Shown here: positions 35,837-45,078 of the stretch, piece after piece | How positions within the stretch are numbered: the stretch's first letter is position 1 | Layout: the number at the start of each line of letters is the position of its first letter | Assembly (NCBI RefSeq): GCF_045063725.1 | Contig: NZ_CP173695.1 | Origin: Sellimonas catena | Lineage (GTDB): Bacteria > Bacillota > Clostridia > Lachnospirales > Lachnospiraceae | Reading direction: 5' to 3' (one strand) | Length of the DNA stretch: 64,000 nt | Notes under the pieces: model-generated | The model's database searches: none | Told to the model about the DNA's origin: nothing | The model's input: the letters and a program-made list of their open reading frames with translations, nothing else | Position numbers and translations under genes: made by a program

Positions 35837-37612
35837 ATGAAAAAACAGTCAAATTTATCGCGGCTTTTGTCCTATGCCGGCGGTCACAAAATCCTGACAT
35901 GGCTTTCATGGATTTTGTCAGTGGTCAGTGCGCTTCTGGCACTTGTCCCTTTCTGGTACATCTGGCGTATCATCCATGATCTTCTGGAAGCAGCCCCTGA
36001 TTTTTTCAGGGCAGACCAGACAGCGTCCTATGGCTGGAGTGCTGTGCTTTTTGCAGTACTTTCTGTTCTGGTCTACATTGCTGCGCTGATGTGTTCTCAT
36101 CTTAGCGCATTCCGGATTGCTTCCAACATCCGGAAAGAGCTCCTGCGCCATATTGCTTCTCTCCCGCTTGGCACCATCGAAAAATACGGCAGCGGAAAAC
36201 TCCGCCGAATTGTCAACACATCCAGCGCCGCCGCGGAGACATATCTTGCCCACCGTCTTCCGGACAAGGCCGGAGCCATTGCAACTCCCGTTGGTCTTCT
36301 CTTTCTGCTTCTCGTATTTGACTGGCGTCTCGGGCTTTTAAGTCTCATCCCTGTCATACTCGGCTTTCTGATTATGATGAGAATGACCGGGCCGGATATG
36401 GAGGCAAAAATGAAAGAGTATCAAAACGCCCTCTCAGACATGTCCAATGAAGCGGTAGAGTACGTCCGCGGTATTCCTGTTGTCAAGACCTTTGGCCAGA
36501 GTGTCTATTCCTTCAAACGGTTCAAAGCTTCCATTGACAACTATGAGAAATGGGTGATCGCCTATACGAAGACGCTGCGGCTTCCAATGATGTTTTATAC
36601 CACAGCCATCAACGGCGTCTTTGCCTTTTTGATTGCAGGCGGAATCTTTCTGTCCAGAAACGGCGTCTCAAACGACCTTCTTCTGAATCTGATTTTCTAT
36701 ATTATTATTACGCCGGTAATCGGAACGACCCTGACCAAAATCATGTTCATGAGTGAAGATGCAATGATTGTCACGGACGCCCTCTCCCGCATCGATACCA
36801 TCCTAGATGAAAAGCCCCTTGCCGAAAGTGCTGCCCATACAATCCCTTCCAGCCATTCTATCACTCTGGAACATGTGACATTCAGTTACGACGGCCAGAA
36901 AGATGCTCTCAGCGACCTTTCCCTGTCCATTCCATCCGGGCAGGTCGCCGCCCTGGTTGGTCCTTCCGGCGGCGGCAAAACAACGCTTGCCGGCATCGCT
37001 GCCAGATTCTTTGATCCTCAGAAAGGCCGGGTGCTGATCGGAGATGTGGATATCCGGCAGATTTCAAAAGAAGATCTGATGAATCAGGTATCCTTTGTCT
37101 TTCAGAACAGTCGGCTGATCAAGTCCTCCATTCTGGAAAATGTCCGGATGGCAAGGCCTGATGCTTCCCGGCAGGAGGTATTTCAGGCACTGGAAGCCGC
37201 CCAGTGTATGGATATCATCGAAAAGCTTCCGGACGGCATTGACACGGTCATCGGTGCGGACGGCATCTACCTGTCCGGCGGTGAACAGCAGCGGATCGCC
37301 ATTGCCCGGGCGATTTTGAAAAACGCGCCTGTCCTGATCCTGGATGAGGCCACCGCATTTGCGGATCCCGATAACGAAGTCCGTGTACAGCAGGCACTCT
37401 CCACACTCTCCAGAGGCAAGACCGTGCTCATGATTGCCCATCGGCTTTCTTCCATCACCGGAGCAGACTGTATTTATGTCATGCAGGATGGGAAAATCAC
37501 GGAAAGCGGCACTCACGCAGAACTGCTTCAAAAAAACGGACTGTTTGCCCATATGTGGCGGAACTATTCCGAAGCGGCGGAATGGAAAATCGAAAAGGAG
37601 GAGAACGTATGA
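35837..37612 (+). CDS. ABC transporter, fused membrane and ATPase domains (subunit 1)
   Basis: A type IV (exporter-fold) ABC protein: six-helix membrane domain (about 1-330) and ATPase domain (about 345-591). The ATPase has Walker A GPSGGGKTT, signature LSGGEQQRIAIARAI and Walker B VLILDEATAF followed by ADPDNE. The ATAFADPDNE form is common in the IrtA/YbtP siderophore-related group rather than in typical multidrug half-transporters. The ATG at 35837 follows aaggaggtttatc. Its stop overlaps the start of the next gene (ATGA), so the two form a heterodimer. Substrate and direction are unknown. Confidence 0.92.
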   Translation: MKKQSNLSRLLSYAGGHKILTWLSWILSVVSALLALVPFWYIWRIIHDLLEAAPDFFRADQTASYGWSAVLFAVLSVLVYIAALMCSHLSAFRIASNIRKELLRHIASLPLGTIEKYGSGKLRRIVNTSSAAAETYLAHRLPDKAGAIATPVGLLFLLLVFDWRLGLLSLIPVILGFLIMMRMTGPDMEAKMKEYQNALSDMSNEAVEYVRGIPVVKTFGQSVYSFKRFKASIDNYEKWVIAYTKTLRLPMMFYTTAINGVFAFLIAGGIFLSRNGVSNDLLLNLIFYIIITPVIGTTLTKIMFMSEDAMIVTDALSRIDTILDEKPLAESAAHTIPSSHSITLEHVTFSYDGQKDALSDLSLSIPSGQVAALVGPSGGGKTTLAGIAARFFDPQKGRVLIGDVDIRQISKEDLMNQVSFVFQNSRLIKSSILENVRMARPDASRQEVFQALEAAQCMDIIEKLPDGIDTVIGADGIYLSGGEQQRIAIARAILKNAPVLILDEATAFADPDNEVRVQQALSTLSRGKTVLMIAHRLSSITGADCIYVMQDGKITESGTHAELLQKNGLFAHMWRNYSEAAEWKIEKEENV

Positions 37613-39339
37613 TTCAGAAATTACAAAGACGATTTGCATTATCCCGTCAGGGAGCCATTGACCTGATCAAAGGTTGTCTGGCCTGTGTCCTGCAGGATCT
37701 TTCCTTTATGTTTCCGGTCGGACTTTTATACCAGTTTGTGCTTGACATGATGGCCGGAGGCGTAAACGGCAGCCGGATCCTCTTTTATCTGGCAGGATGT
37801 GCCGCATGCCTGGTTCTGATTTTTGTCGTCACCTGGTTTCAGTATAATGCCACTTATCTGGCAACCTATGTGGAAAGCGGTGTGCGGCGGATCTCGCTGG
37901 CCGAACAGCTCCGGAAGATCCCCCTCTCCTTCTTCGGAAAAAAAGATCTCGCCGATCTGACCAATTCCATCATGGGAGACTGTGCCACCTTGGAGACTAC
38001 GTTTTCCCACTATGTGCCCGCCCTGTTCGGATCCTTGATTTCAACCACCCTCGTTGCGGTCTGCCTGCTGTTTTTCAATGTAAAAATGGCCCTTGCCGCG
38101 ATCTGGGTCCTTCCTGTTGCCTTTGCCATTACTCTCTTTTCTGCCCGGATTCAGGAATATTTCAACCGGAAAGCGGTGGCTGCCAACGTTGCACTGGAGA
38201 AGGGCGTCCAGGAATGTATCGAAAGTATGCAGGATCTGAAAGCATATAACGCAGAGCACCGCTATCTTACCGGTCTGTACCGAAAAATCGACGAGTCGGA
38301 AAAACGCCATATTGTAACGGAGCTTGGCACCGCCCTTTTTGTCGTATCTTCCACCCTGATTCTGAAATTTGGAATCGCCACCACCGCTCTGACCGGATCC
38401 GTGCTTCTGATCCGCGGGGAGATCGATATTCCTCTGTTTTTTATGTTTCTGCTTGTAGTATCCCGTATTTACTCTCCGCTGGAAGGCGCACTCCAGAATC
38501 TGGCCGCCGTCATTTCCAGCAGGACAAATATCAGCCGTATGAACGAGATTCTCGATCACCCGGTACAGACCGGAAGCAAAGACCTGACCAACAAAGGATA
38601 TGATATCCGCTTCGATCATGTAGGCTTCTCCTACAATACCGGAGAAACCATTTTAAAAGACGTATCCTTCACTGCAAAGCAGGGGGAAGTTACTGCCCTG
38701 GTCGGCCCGTCCGGCGGCGGCAAGACAACCGTCTCCCGTCTGGCTGCCCGTTTCTGGGATATTCAGCGTGGAACCATCACCGTGGGAGGTATGGACATCT
38801 CCAAAGTGGATCCGGAAACACTGCTTTCCTTTTACTCCATCGTCTTTCAGGACGTGACCCTGTTTAATAATACAATCATGGAGAATATCCGGATCGGACG
38901 AAAAGACGCCACAGACGCTGAAGTCCTGGCTGCCGCAAGACTGGCAAACTGTGAAGAGTTTGCTCTCCGGCTTCCGGACGGTTACAACAGCATGATCGGA
39001 GAAAATGGATGCGAACTTTCCGGCGGTGAACGGCAGCGTATCTCCATCGCACGGGCCTTTCTGAAAGACGCCCCGATCATTCTTCTGGACGAGGCCACCG
39101 CAAGTCTGGACGTCGAGAACGAAACGCTGATTCAAAGCGCTCTTTCCCGTCTGATCAAAGAGAAAACTGTTCTCGTCATTGCACACCGTATGCGGACAGT
39201 AAGCGGTGCCGACAAGGTCGTGGTTCTTTCCGAAGGAACTGTTGCGGAACAGGGAACTCCAAAAGAACTTCTTCAGTCCGGCACTATCTACCCTCATATG
39301 GCAGGACTGCAGGACATCAGTCAGAGTTGGAAGCTGTAA
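37609..39339 (+). CDS. ABC transporter, fused membrane and ATPase domains (subunit 2)
   Basis: Partner of the preceding subunit. Membrane domain (about 1-325) and ATPase domain (about 340-576) with GPSGGGKTT, LSGGERQRISIARAF and IILLDEATASLDVENE. Both half-transporters keep intact ATPase motifs, so there are two consensus ATP sites. The ATG at 37609 follows aaaaggaggagaacgt and overlaps the previous stop. By resemblance it fits YbtQ/IrtB-like partners; iron-related transport is an inference only. Confidence 0.92.
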   Translation: MIQKLQRRFALSRQGAIDLIKGCLACVLQDLSFMFPVGLLYQFVLDMMAGGVNGSRILFYLAGCAACLVLIFVVTWFQYNATYLATYVESGVRRISLAEQLRKIPLSFFGKKDLADLTNSIMGDCATLETTFSHYVPALFGSLISTTLVAVCLLFFNVKMALAAIWVLPVAFAITLFSARIQEYFNRKAVAANVALEKGVQECIESMQDLKAYNAEHRYLTGLYRKIDESEKRHIVTELGTALFVVSSTLILKFGIATTALTGSVLLIRGEIDIPLFFMFLLVVSRIYSPLEGALQNLAAVISSRTNISRMNEILDHPVQTGSKDLTNKGYDIRFDHVGFSYNTGETILKDVSFTAKQGEVTALVGPSGGGKTTVSRLAARFWDIQRGTITVGGMDISKVDPETLLSFYSIVFQDVTLFNNTIMENIRIGRKDATDAEVLAAARLANCEEFALRLPDGYNSMIGENGCELSGGERQRISIARAFLKDAPIILLDEATASLDVENETLIQSALSRLIKEKTVLVIAHRMRTVSGADKVVVLSEGTVAEQGTPKELLQSGTIYPHMAGLQDISQSWKL

Positions 39340-39353
39340 TCAACCACATATTT

Positions 39354-39391
39354 AAAACGGACAGCATACCCGTTAACGGTATGCTGTCCGC
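39354..39391. terminator. Hairpin between ABC operon and glyA
   Basis: CGGACAGCATACC pairs with GGTATGCTGTCCG around a GTTAAC-containing centre. The minus strand has TTTTAAA after it, so it suits glyA best; there is no T run on the plus side. Confidence 0.7.
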
Positions 39392-39416
39392 CTGATATGA
39401 TTTGCGGATTCATCTG

Positions 39417-40664
39417 TTATTGATAGATCGGATATCTGCCGCAGATGTCGGTCACCGCCCTGCGGATCTGATCCGCGTTCTTTTCAAAATCAACTGCTGC
39501 AAGACGAATCAGCCCTGCGATCTCTTTCATTTCCGGTTCTTTCAATCCCCGTGTTGTCACTGCCGGCGTACCGATCCGGATACCGCTTGTGATCCCCGGT
39601 TTCTGCGGGTCGTTCGGGATTCCGTTCTTATTGACTGTAATATACACTTCATCCAGCCGGTTCTGCATCTCTTTTCCGGTCAGATTCATCTTTCTTAAAT
39701 CCACCAGCATCAGATGATTGTCCGTGCCGCCGCTTACGAGGTCAAATCCCTCTTCCAGCATGGCCTCCGCAAGAGCATGGGCATTCTTCACGATCTGTTC
39801 CTGATAGTTCCTGAACTCCGGCTTCAGCGCCTCACCAAAGCAGATGGCCTTTGCCGCAATCACATGTTCCAGAGGTCCGCCCTGTGTGCCCGGGAATACA
39901 GCCTTGTCCACCTGCTTTGCATATTCTTCCTTGCAGAGGATCAGACCTCCCCTCGGGCCTCTTAATGTCTTATGAGTCGTGGTGGACACCACATCCGCAT
40001 ATGGAACCGGGCTCTGGTGAAGTCCCGCTGCAACAAGCCCTGCAATATGCGCCATATCGACAAAGAGGTATGCGCCCACTTCTTTTGCAATGTCCGCAAA
40101 CAGATCAAAACGAATCTCTCTTGGATAGGCGGACGCACCTGCTACAATCATCTTCGGTTTACATTCTTTTGCAATTTTGCGGATCTCATCGTAATCAAGA
40201 AAACCATCCTCACCGACATTGTATGGTACAAAATGATAAAGCTTTCCGGACTGGTTGACCGGAGAACCATGGGTCAGATGCCCGCCATGATTCAGGTTCA
40301 TCCCCATCACCGTATCCCCCGGCTGAATAAATGCCTGATAAACCGCCATATTGGCCTGTGCACCGGAATGAGGCTGTACACAGGCATGTTCCGCCCCAAA
40401 CAGCTTCCTGGCCCGTTCGATTGCCAGTGTCTCAATCTCGTCTACATGTTCGCATCCGCCATAATAGCGTCTTCCCGGATATCCTTCCGCGTACTTATTG
40501 GTCGGCACTGTTCCCATCGCAAGCATGACCGTCGGACTTACAATATTCTCCGACGCAATCAGCTCCAGATTTCTCCTCTGACGTGCCAGCTCCGCTTCCA
40601 GTCCCTTTCCCACTTCCGGATCATACTGACTGATATAATCCATGACTTCCTGTACCAGATTCAT
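39417..40664 (-). CDS. glyA: Serine hydroxymethyltransferase
   Basis: GlyA interconverts serine and glycine with tetrahydrofolate and is the main source of one-carbon units. PLP-lysine motif VVSTTTHKTLRGPRGG is present, with ASENIVSPTVMLAMGT near the N-terminus and YPGRRYYGGCEHVDEIE following. Length is 415 residues. It follows dut by 15 bases on the minus strand and ends at a long hairpin. Confidence 0.97.
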   Translation of the reverse strand: MNLVQEVMDYISQYDPEVGKGLEAELARQRRNLELIASENIVSPTVMLAMGTVPTNKYAEGYPGRRYYGGCEHVDEIETLAIERARKLFGAEHACVQPHSGAQANMAVYQAFIQPGDTVMGMNLNHGGHLTHGSPVNQSGKLYHFVPYNVGEDGFLDYDEIRKIAKECKPKMIVAGASAYPREIRFDLFADIAKEVGAYLFVDMAHIAGLVAAGLHQSPVPYADVVSTTTHKTLRGPRGGLILCKEEYAKQVDKAVFPGTQGGPLEHVIAAKAICFGEALKPEFRNYQEQIVKNAHALAEAMLEEGFDLVSGGTDNHLMLVDLRKMNLTGKEMQNRLDEVYITVNKNGIPNDPQKPGITSGIRIGTPAVTTRGLKEPEMKEIAGLIRLAAVDFEKNADQIRRAVTDICGRYPIYQ

Positions 40665-40679
40665 TACACATCCTCCTTC

Positions 40680-41183
40680 TTATTTTGTTGTACTGCCCAA
40701 ACCTCCATTTCTGATGCCGTCAGCATCGTCATCGAGGGTGATGCCATATTCCACAAAGATTCCCTGCATAAATCCTTCTCCTGCTTTCAGCTCCACAGTT
40801 TTTCCCTCATTGGTATCATTGGTCAGTTTTGCGAAAATATGCCCTTCATTGTCTGAGTAGTAATAATCACTGTCAATGATACCGACCGTATTGTTGAGCT
40901 GAAGGCGGTACTTGAACCCAAGGCCGCTTCTCGGATAACATTTCAGCACCCATTCCTCCTCCATCCAGACACGGATGCCGGTCGGGATTTTCACCGTCTC
41001 TCCCGGTGCAAGCGTGACCGGATACGGGGCGAAGAAGTCATATCCCGCAGAGCCTTTTGTTGCCCTTCTCGGAAGCCTGATCTCTTCATACACCTTCTCT
41101 GCCTCCTCTGCGGTCAGAATCCCCTCTGTCCCCTCCAGGAACTGTTCTTTACTTACTTTCTGAAATTTCGCGATTCTTTTCAT
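40680..41183 (-). CDS. dut: dUTP diphosphatase (trimeric dUTPase)
   Basis: dUTPase removes dUTP and supplies dUMP for thymidylate synthesis. The five trimeric-dUTPase motifs can be read: KGSAGYDFFA, PRSGLGFK, NNTVGIIDSDYYYSDN, GEGFMQGIF and NGGLGSTTK. Motif 3 is unusual after DSDY (YYSDN rather than RG). Length is 167 residues, with an N-terminal extension of about 40. It lies just before glyA; dTMP synthesis uses one-carbon units, so co-expression makes sense. Confidence 0.9.
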   Translation of the reverse strand: MKRIAKFQKVSKEQFLEGTEGILTAEEAEKVYEEIRLPRRATKGSAGYDFFAPYPVTLAPGETVKIPTGIRVWMEEEWVLKCYPRSGLGFKYRLQLNNTVGIIDSDYYYSDNEGHIFAKLTNDTNEGKTVELKAGEGFMQGIFVEYGITLDDDADGIRNGGLGSTTK

Positions 41184-41302
41184 CGTGTTCTCCTTTTTCT
41201 GCCTTATTTTACAAGTTTTGCATTAATTTCATCATACTATTCTGAACGCAGAAAGTCAAATTCAATTCTGAATTCCGGGTGCTCCTTTGAATATTCTACA
41301 AT

Positions 41303-41338
41303 AAAAAAAAGATCAAAAACAAATCTTCTGCTTCTGAT
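41303..41338 (-). terminator. Terminator of the ABC importer operon
   Basis: GATCAGAA pairs with TTTTGATC (one G-T) and is followed by TTTTTTTT on the minus strand. Confidence 0.75.
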
Positions 41339-41356
41339 CCTTTTTCCTGGTTTATT

Positions 41357-42130
41357 CTAATTTCCACATTCAATACTGATCTCATTAAAGAGTTCCAGAA
41401 TCGTATCGACTGTTGTCTCCTCTTTTTCTTTCCCTGATCTGTCAAGAATACAGCGTCCCTGATGCATCATCAGCATCCTGTTGCCGTATTCTACCGCATA
41501 CCGGAGATTATGTGTGACCATGATGGTCGTAAGCTGCTTTTCTTTTACAATCTTATCGGTCAGTTCCATAATGGTCTCCGCCGTCTTCGGATCCAGCGCC
41601 GCCGTATGCTCATCCAGAATCAGAAAATCTATCGGGGTCATCGTGGACATCAGAAGAGCCATGGCCTGGCGCTGGCCGCCGGAAAGGCTTCCGACTTTGA
41701 CGTCCATCTTATCTTCCAGTCCCAGGTTGAGCTGCCGGAGCAGTTCCCTGTAATGCTCTTTCCGTCCTTTGTTGATCCCTCTTCCAAGTCCATAAAACTT
41801 TCCTTTATTGTCCGCAAGAGACATGTTTTCCAGAATCGTCATGGACGGGCATGTTCCCATGGCAGTGTTCTGATACACTCTTCCGATTCTACGGTTCCTT
41901 TTATATTCTTTCATTTTTGTGATATCTTCACCGTCCATCAGGATCTGCCCCGACTCCACCGGGATACTTCCGCAGAGAATATTCAGCATGGAAGTCTTTC
42001 CGGACCCGTTGCTTCCTACAACAGAGACAAACTCTCCTTCCCGGACAGTCAGGTTGAAATCCTGAAACAGACACATTTCATTGATAGTGCCCGGATTATA
42101 ATATTTCGTAATTCCTCTTAATTCAAGCAT
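41357..42130 (-). CDS. ABC importer ATP-binding protein (COG1101 type, TrpZ-like)
   Basis: ATPase of the three-gene ABC importer ending at this gene. Walker A VGSNGSGKTS (about 38-47), signature LSGGQRQAMALLMS, Walker B FLILDEHTAALDP, and H-loop VTHN are present. Length is 257 residues. The combination with a COG4120-type permease and a COG2984-type binding protein matches the TrpXYZ system, assigned to tryptophan in streptococci by comparative genomics. It overlaps the permease gene by 8 bases. Confidence 0.9.
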   Translation of the reverse strand: MLELRGITKYYNPGTINEMCLFQDFNLTVREGEFVSVVGSNGSGKTSMLNILCGSIPVESGQILMDGEDITKMKEYKRNRRIGRVYQNTAMGTCPSMTILENMSLADNKGKFYGLGRGINKGRKEHYRELLRQLNLGLEDKMDVKVGSLSGGQRQAMALLMSTMTPIDFLILDEHTAALDPKTAETIMELTDKIVKEKQLTTIMVTHNLRYAVEYGNRMLMMHQGRCILDRSGKEKEETTVDTILELFNEISIECGN

Positions 42131-43004
42131 TTCCTTTTACCTTCTTCTTTCTTTCCATTCCGATGATCAGTATGATCAGGAACAATACTGCCGTGATCAG
42201 CTTCATATCCTGCGGTTCAAAGAACTTCAGCGCTGCCGCAACACAGGCCTTATAGATGACGGAACCAATCAGAACCGCCGTGGTTGCTTTCATGAACGTC
42301 AGGCTCTTGAACAGGCTGGTTCCGATAATCACGCTTGCAAGCCCGATAACAATCGCACCGGTACCGCTGGAAATCTCAAACACTCTTTGTTCCTGACAGA
42401 AAATACTGCCCGAGAGACATACAAGTCCATTCGCAATAGCAAGACCGAGGATCTTGACATTTCCCTGATCCTTGGCAAGGGACGTCACAAGATTTGCGTT
42501 ATCGCCCACCGCCCGGAGCAGAAATCCCGATTTTGTCTTCATATACAGATCAAGAATGATTTTGGCAATCAACGCAATCACCAGGGAAATCACACACACT
42601 TTGTAAGAAGAAAGAGATCCCGTAAAAATTCCATCCATCAACTCGTTATCAAAAATACTCTTTTCTCCAAAAATCGGCACGTTTGCTGTTCCGGCAAGTC
42701 GAAGATTGATCGTCCAGAGCGCGGTCATCATGATAATTCCGGACAGCAGATCCCGGACCTTGAATTTTACATGAATCAATCCCGTACAGACTCCTGCCAG
42801 TACTCCTGCCCCAAAGGAAATCACCAGAGTCAGATACGGATTGACTCCTTTGACAATTAAAGCCGCCGTCACGGCAGAACCCAGAGGGAAACTGCCGTCC
42901 ACGGTCAGATCCGGAAAATCCAGAATCTTGTAAGTGATATAGACTCCAAGTGCCAGGATCCCGTAAATCAGGCCCTGCTCTACTGTTGTTACAATAAGGT
43001 TCAT
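42123..43004 (-). CDS. ABC importer permease (COG4120 type, TrpY-like)
   Basis: A polytopic permease related to branched-chain amino acid permeases, 293 residues with eight or nine hydrophobic helices. The N-terminus EQGLIYGILALGVYITYKILDFPDLTVDGSF is typical of this group. It is the middle gene of the operon, 24 bases after the binding protein gene, and overlaps the ATPase gene. Confidence 0.9.
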   Translation of the reverse strand: MNLIVTTVEQGLIYGILALGVYITYKILDFPDLTVDGSFPLGSAVTAALIVKGVNPYLTLVISFGAGVLAGVCTGLIHVKFKVRDLLSGIIMMTALWTINLRLAGTANVPIFGEKSIFDNELMDGIFTGSLSSYKVCVISLVIALIAKIILDLYMKTKSGFLLRAVGDNANLVTSLAKDQGNVKILGLAIANGLVCLSGSIFCQEQRVFEISSGTGAIVIGLASVIIGTSLFKSLTFMKATTAVLIGSVIYKACVAAALKFFEPQDMKLITAVLFLIILIIGMERKKKVKGNA

Positions 43005-43028
43005 CTGTCTGCCTCCCGTTTTCTTCCT

Positions 43029-44042
43029 TTATGATGCGGAAATTTCATCGAAACTTTCCACCGCCTGGCTTACCAGGCTTTCATCCAACGTAATTCCAAG
43101 ATTTTCCGCTGCTTTTGTATTGACATAAAGTCCAGGTTCTGAAATTGTCTCGTAATTCATTTCGGACGCTTTCTTTTCTCCCTTTAATACCTGCGCCGCC
43201 ATCTTTCCGGTCTGCTTTCCAAGTTCGATATAATCCAGTCCCTCTGCTGCTACACATCCAAGTTTTACCTGCTCAATTTCACTTCCAAATACCGGTATGT
43301 TCTGTGCGTTCGCCTTGTCAAGAATCGTCGCAAGGGAATTGACGACAGTATTGTCCGTCAAGTTTGTCAGACAGTCCACTTCGCTTAAAAGCTCCTCAGT
43401 TGCAAGAGAGATATCCGCTGTCTGGGTCACGCCTTTTTCTACAATCTCAAAGTCATAATCTCCTGCCAGCTCTTTGTATGTTTCCAGCGCAGATACGGAA
43501 TTTGCTTCACTTGTTGTATAGAGAATTCCGATCTTTTTCGCGTCCGGAAGAATCTGACGGATCATTTCCAGCTGCTCCTTAATCGGAAGCTCGTCACTTG
43601 TTCCTGTCACTTCTCCAACCGGAGTACCATCCTCATCAGCCAGCTTTGCAGCTACCGGATCTGTCACAGCTGTATAAATCACAGGAATGTCTGCATTCAA
43701 CGCAGAGTTAAATGATGCCTGAGCACTTGGTGTCGCAATTCCGCAGATCAGATCTACTTTGTCGGATACAAATGCATCACTGATCTGTTTTGTCGTTCCC
43801 TGATCCGCTGCCGCGTTTTTATATTCAATTTTCAGATTCTTTCCTTCTTCAATACCTTCTTCTTTCAGTCCTTCTATAAAGCCTTCTCTGCAGTTATCCA
43901 GAGATCCATGCTCCGCAAACTGGGAAATACCAATTGTATATTCCGCATCTCCCGAGCTGTTTCCATCACCGCTTCCACATCCTGCCAGAAGTCCCATTGC
44001 CATCACTGCACTTAATAATACGGTTACCATTTTCTTTTTCAT
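43029..44042 (-). CDS. ABC importer substrate-binding lipoprotein (COG2984 type, TrpX-like)
   Basis: An N-terminal signal peptide ends in a lipobox with Cys22 (LLAGC). The mature domain has the YngK/PF04392-like pattern IGISQFAEHGSLDNCREGF and GIATPSAQA. Length is 337 residues from the ATG at 44042, which follows aaaaggagaaaacaat; the frame to 44102 has no better start. It is the first gene after a T-box whose specifier reads TGG (Trp), so tryptophan or a related compound is the likely ligand. Confidence 0.9.
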   Translation of the reverse strand: MKKKMVTVLLSAVMAMGLLAGCGSGDGNSSGDAEYTIGISQFAEHGSLDNCREGFIEGLKEEGIEEGKNLKIEYKNAAADQGTTKQISDAFVSDKVDLICGIATPSAQASFNSALNADIPVIYTAVTDPVAAKLADEDGTPVGEVTGTSDELPIKEQLEMIRQILPDAKKIGILYTTSEANSVSALETYKELAGDYDFEIVEKGVTQTADISLATEELLSEVDCLTNLTDNTVVNSLATILDKANAQNIPVFGSEIEQVKLGCVAAEGLDYIELGKQTGKMAAQVLKGEKKASEMNYETISEPGLYVNTKAAENLGITLDESLVSQAVESFDEISAS

Positions 44043-44172
44043 ATTGTTTTCTCCTTTTCTACTACATAAAATATGATGATTCTTCCGGATGTTGTATGCC
44101 AAACATCCGGCCCTTGTCAGTAAGAAAGGAAGTGGAACCCTTCAAAGAAGTCTGTAAATCTTTTCTTCAAAT

Positions 44173-44432
44173 AAAAATCCGCCCCAAGCTTCTGCTTGAG
44201 ACGGTAATAATCATCTTATTATCGCGGTACCACTCAAATTGGCATCTGATGCCCACTTTCTCATGTACTAACATACACTCCTGATTGATAACGGGTTCGG
44301 TTCCCGACAAACCATACTTGCCATGCGGCTTTCAGGCTGCCCTCGAAAGTCCATTCAATCATCTGCTCCATACAGCAGTTCCACCATCTGCCGCTCTCTG
44401 TGATTTCGCCTGATGATCTACTCCTCTTTCTC
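44173..44432 (-). ncRNA. T-box leader of the ABC importer, specifier TGG (Trp)
   Basis: Stem I on the minus strand has the AGTA box, GAGAG and GGTG elements. Helices GAAAG/CTTTC (below) and ATCATC/GATGAT (above) enclose a bulge TGAATGGA, with TGG at 44351-44353. The T-box GAGTGGTACCGCG lies at 44223-44235, and the terminator CGTCTCAAGC/GCTTGGGGCG plus T run at 44173-44203. Trp fits the TrpX-like gene that follows. Confidence 0.92.
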
Positions 44433-44460
44433 ATCGGTTTAAAATATAAATCTTGGGTAT

Positions 44461-44489
44461 ACTTTATCACACTGCTTTACTGCTGTCAA
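44461..44489 (-). promoter_or_regulatory. Promoter of the Trp T-box leader
   Basis: TTGACA (44484-44489) and TAAAGT (44461-44466) on the minus strand are 17 bases apart. The -35 and spacer lie inside the last codons of aroK. Confidence 0.75.
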
Positions 44490-44985
44490 GAAATTTTTTT
44501 ATTTCTTCTGCAATCTGCCCTGCACTCTTTCCGTCTGTGGAAACTTCCAGATCCGCCGCCCTCTTATAATATGGCTCTCTTTTATCCAGCAGTTCACGGA
44601 TGTACTCCGGCGTCTTGTTCTGTTCCAGAAGCGGCCTGTCATGGCTGTCCTTTACTCTTTCATAGATCGTCTCAGGGCTGGCGGTCAAAAGGACTACAAT
44701 GCCGCACGCTTTCATGGCCTCCACATTCTCGTCCCTCAGAGGCACACCGCCGCCGCAGGAGATAATGGTTCCTTCTCTTTCTTTCAGATTTCTCAGGAAC
44801 CCGGTCTCGCACTGCCGGAAATAGGTCTCTCCCATCTGTGCAAAGATCTCCGGAATCGGCATCTGTTCCATGTCTTCGATTGCCTGATCCATATCGATCA
44901 CATCCATATGCAGGAGTTCTTTCAGACTTCCTGAAATCGTTGTCTTGCCTGTCCCCATAAATCCGGTTAAAAATATGTGCTTCAT
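44467..44985 (-). CDS. aroK: Shikimate kinase
   Basis: AroK phosphorylates shikimate with ATP. The P-loop GFMGTGKTT is at about 8-16, the shikimate-binding region MDVIDMDQAIE follows, and ISCGGGVPLRDENVE carries the GGG motif. Length is 172 residues. It starts 93 bases from aroE on the opposite strand. Its last codons contain the promoter of the Trp T-box. Confidence 0.94.
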   Translation of the reverse strand: MKHIFLTGFMGTGKTTISGSLKELLHMDVIDMDQAIEDMEQMPIPEIFAQMGETYFRQCETGFLRNLKEREGTIISCGGGVPLRDENVEAMKACGIVVLLTASPETIYERVKDSHDRPLLEQNKTPEYIRELLDKREPYYKRAADLEVSTDGKSAGQIAEEIKKFLDSSKAV

Positions 44986-45078
44986 CCTGTTTTCCGCCTT
45001 CCGTGATAGATTGACTTTCTTTTTCTCATTCTTTATAATCTTACCATAATCAATACCAGATAGAAAGAGGGAATCCCT

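Noticed and set aside
44358..44361. ATG before TGAA as Met specifier of the second T-box
   Set aside because: These bases belong to the GATGAT strand of a perfect helix with ATCATC; the unpaired codon is TGG just after GAA.
44261..44470. 69-codon minus-strand frame
   Set aside because: Lies entirely inside the Trp T-box RNA; no ribosome site and no protein-like pattern.
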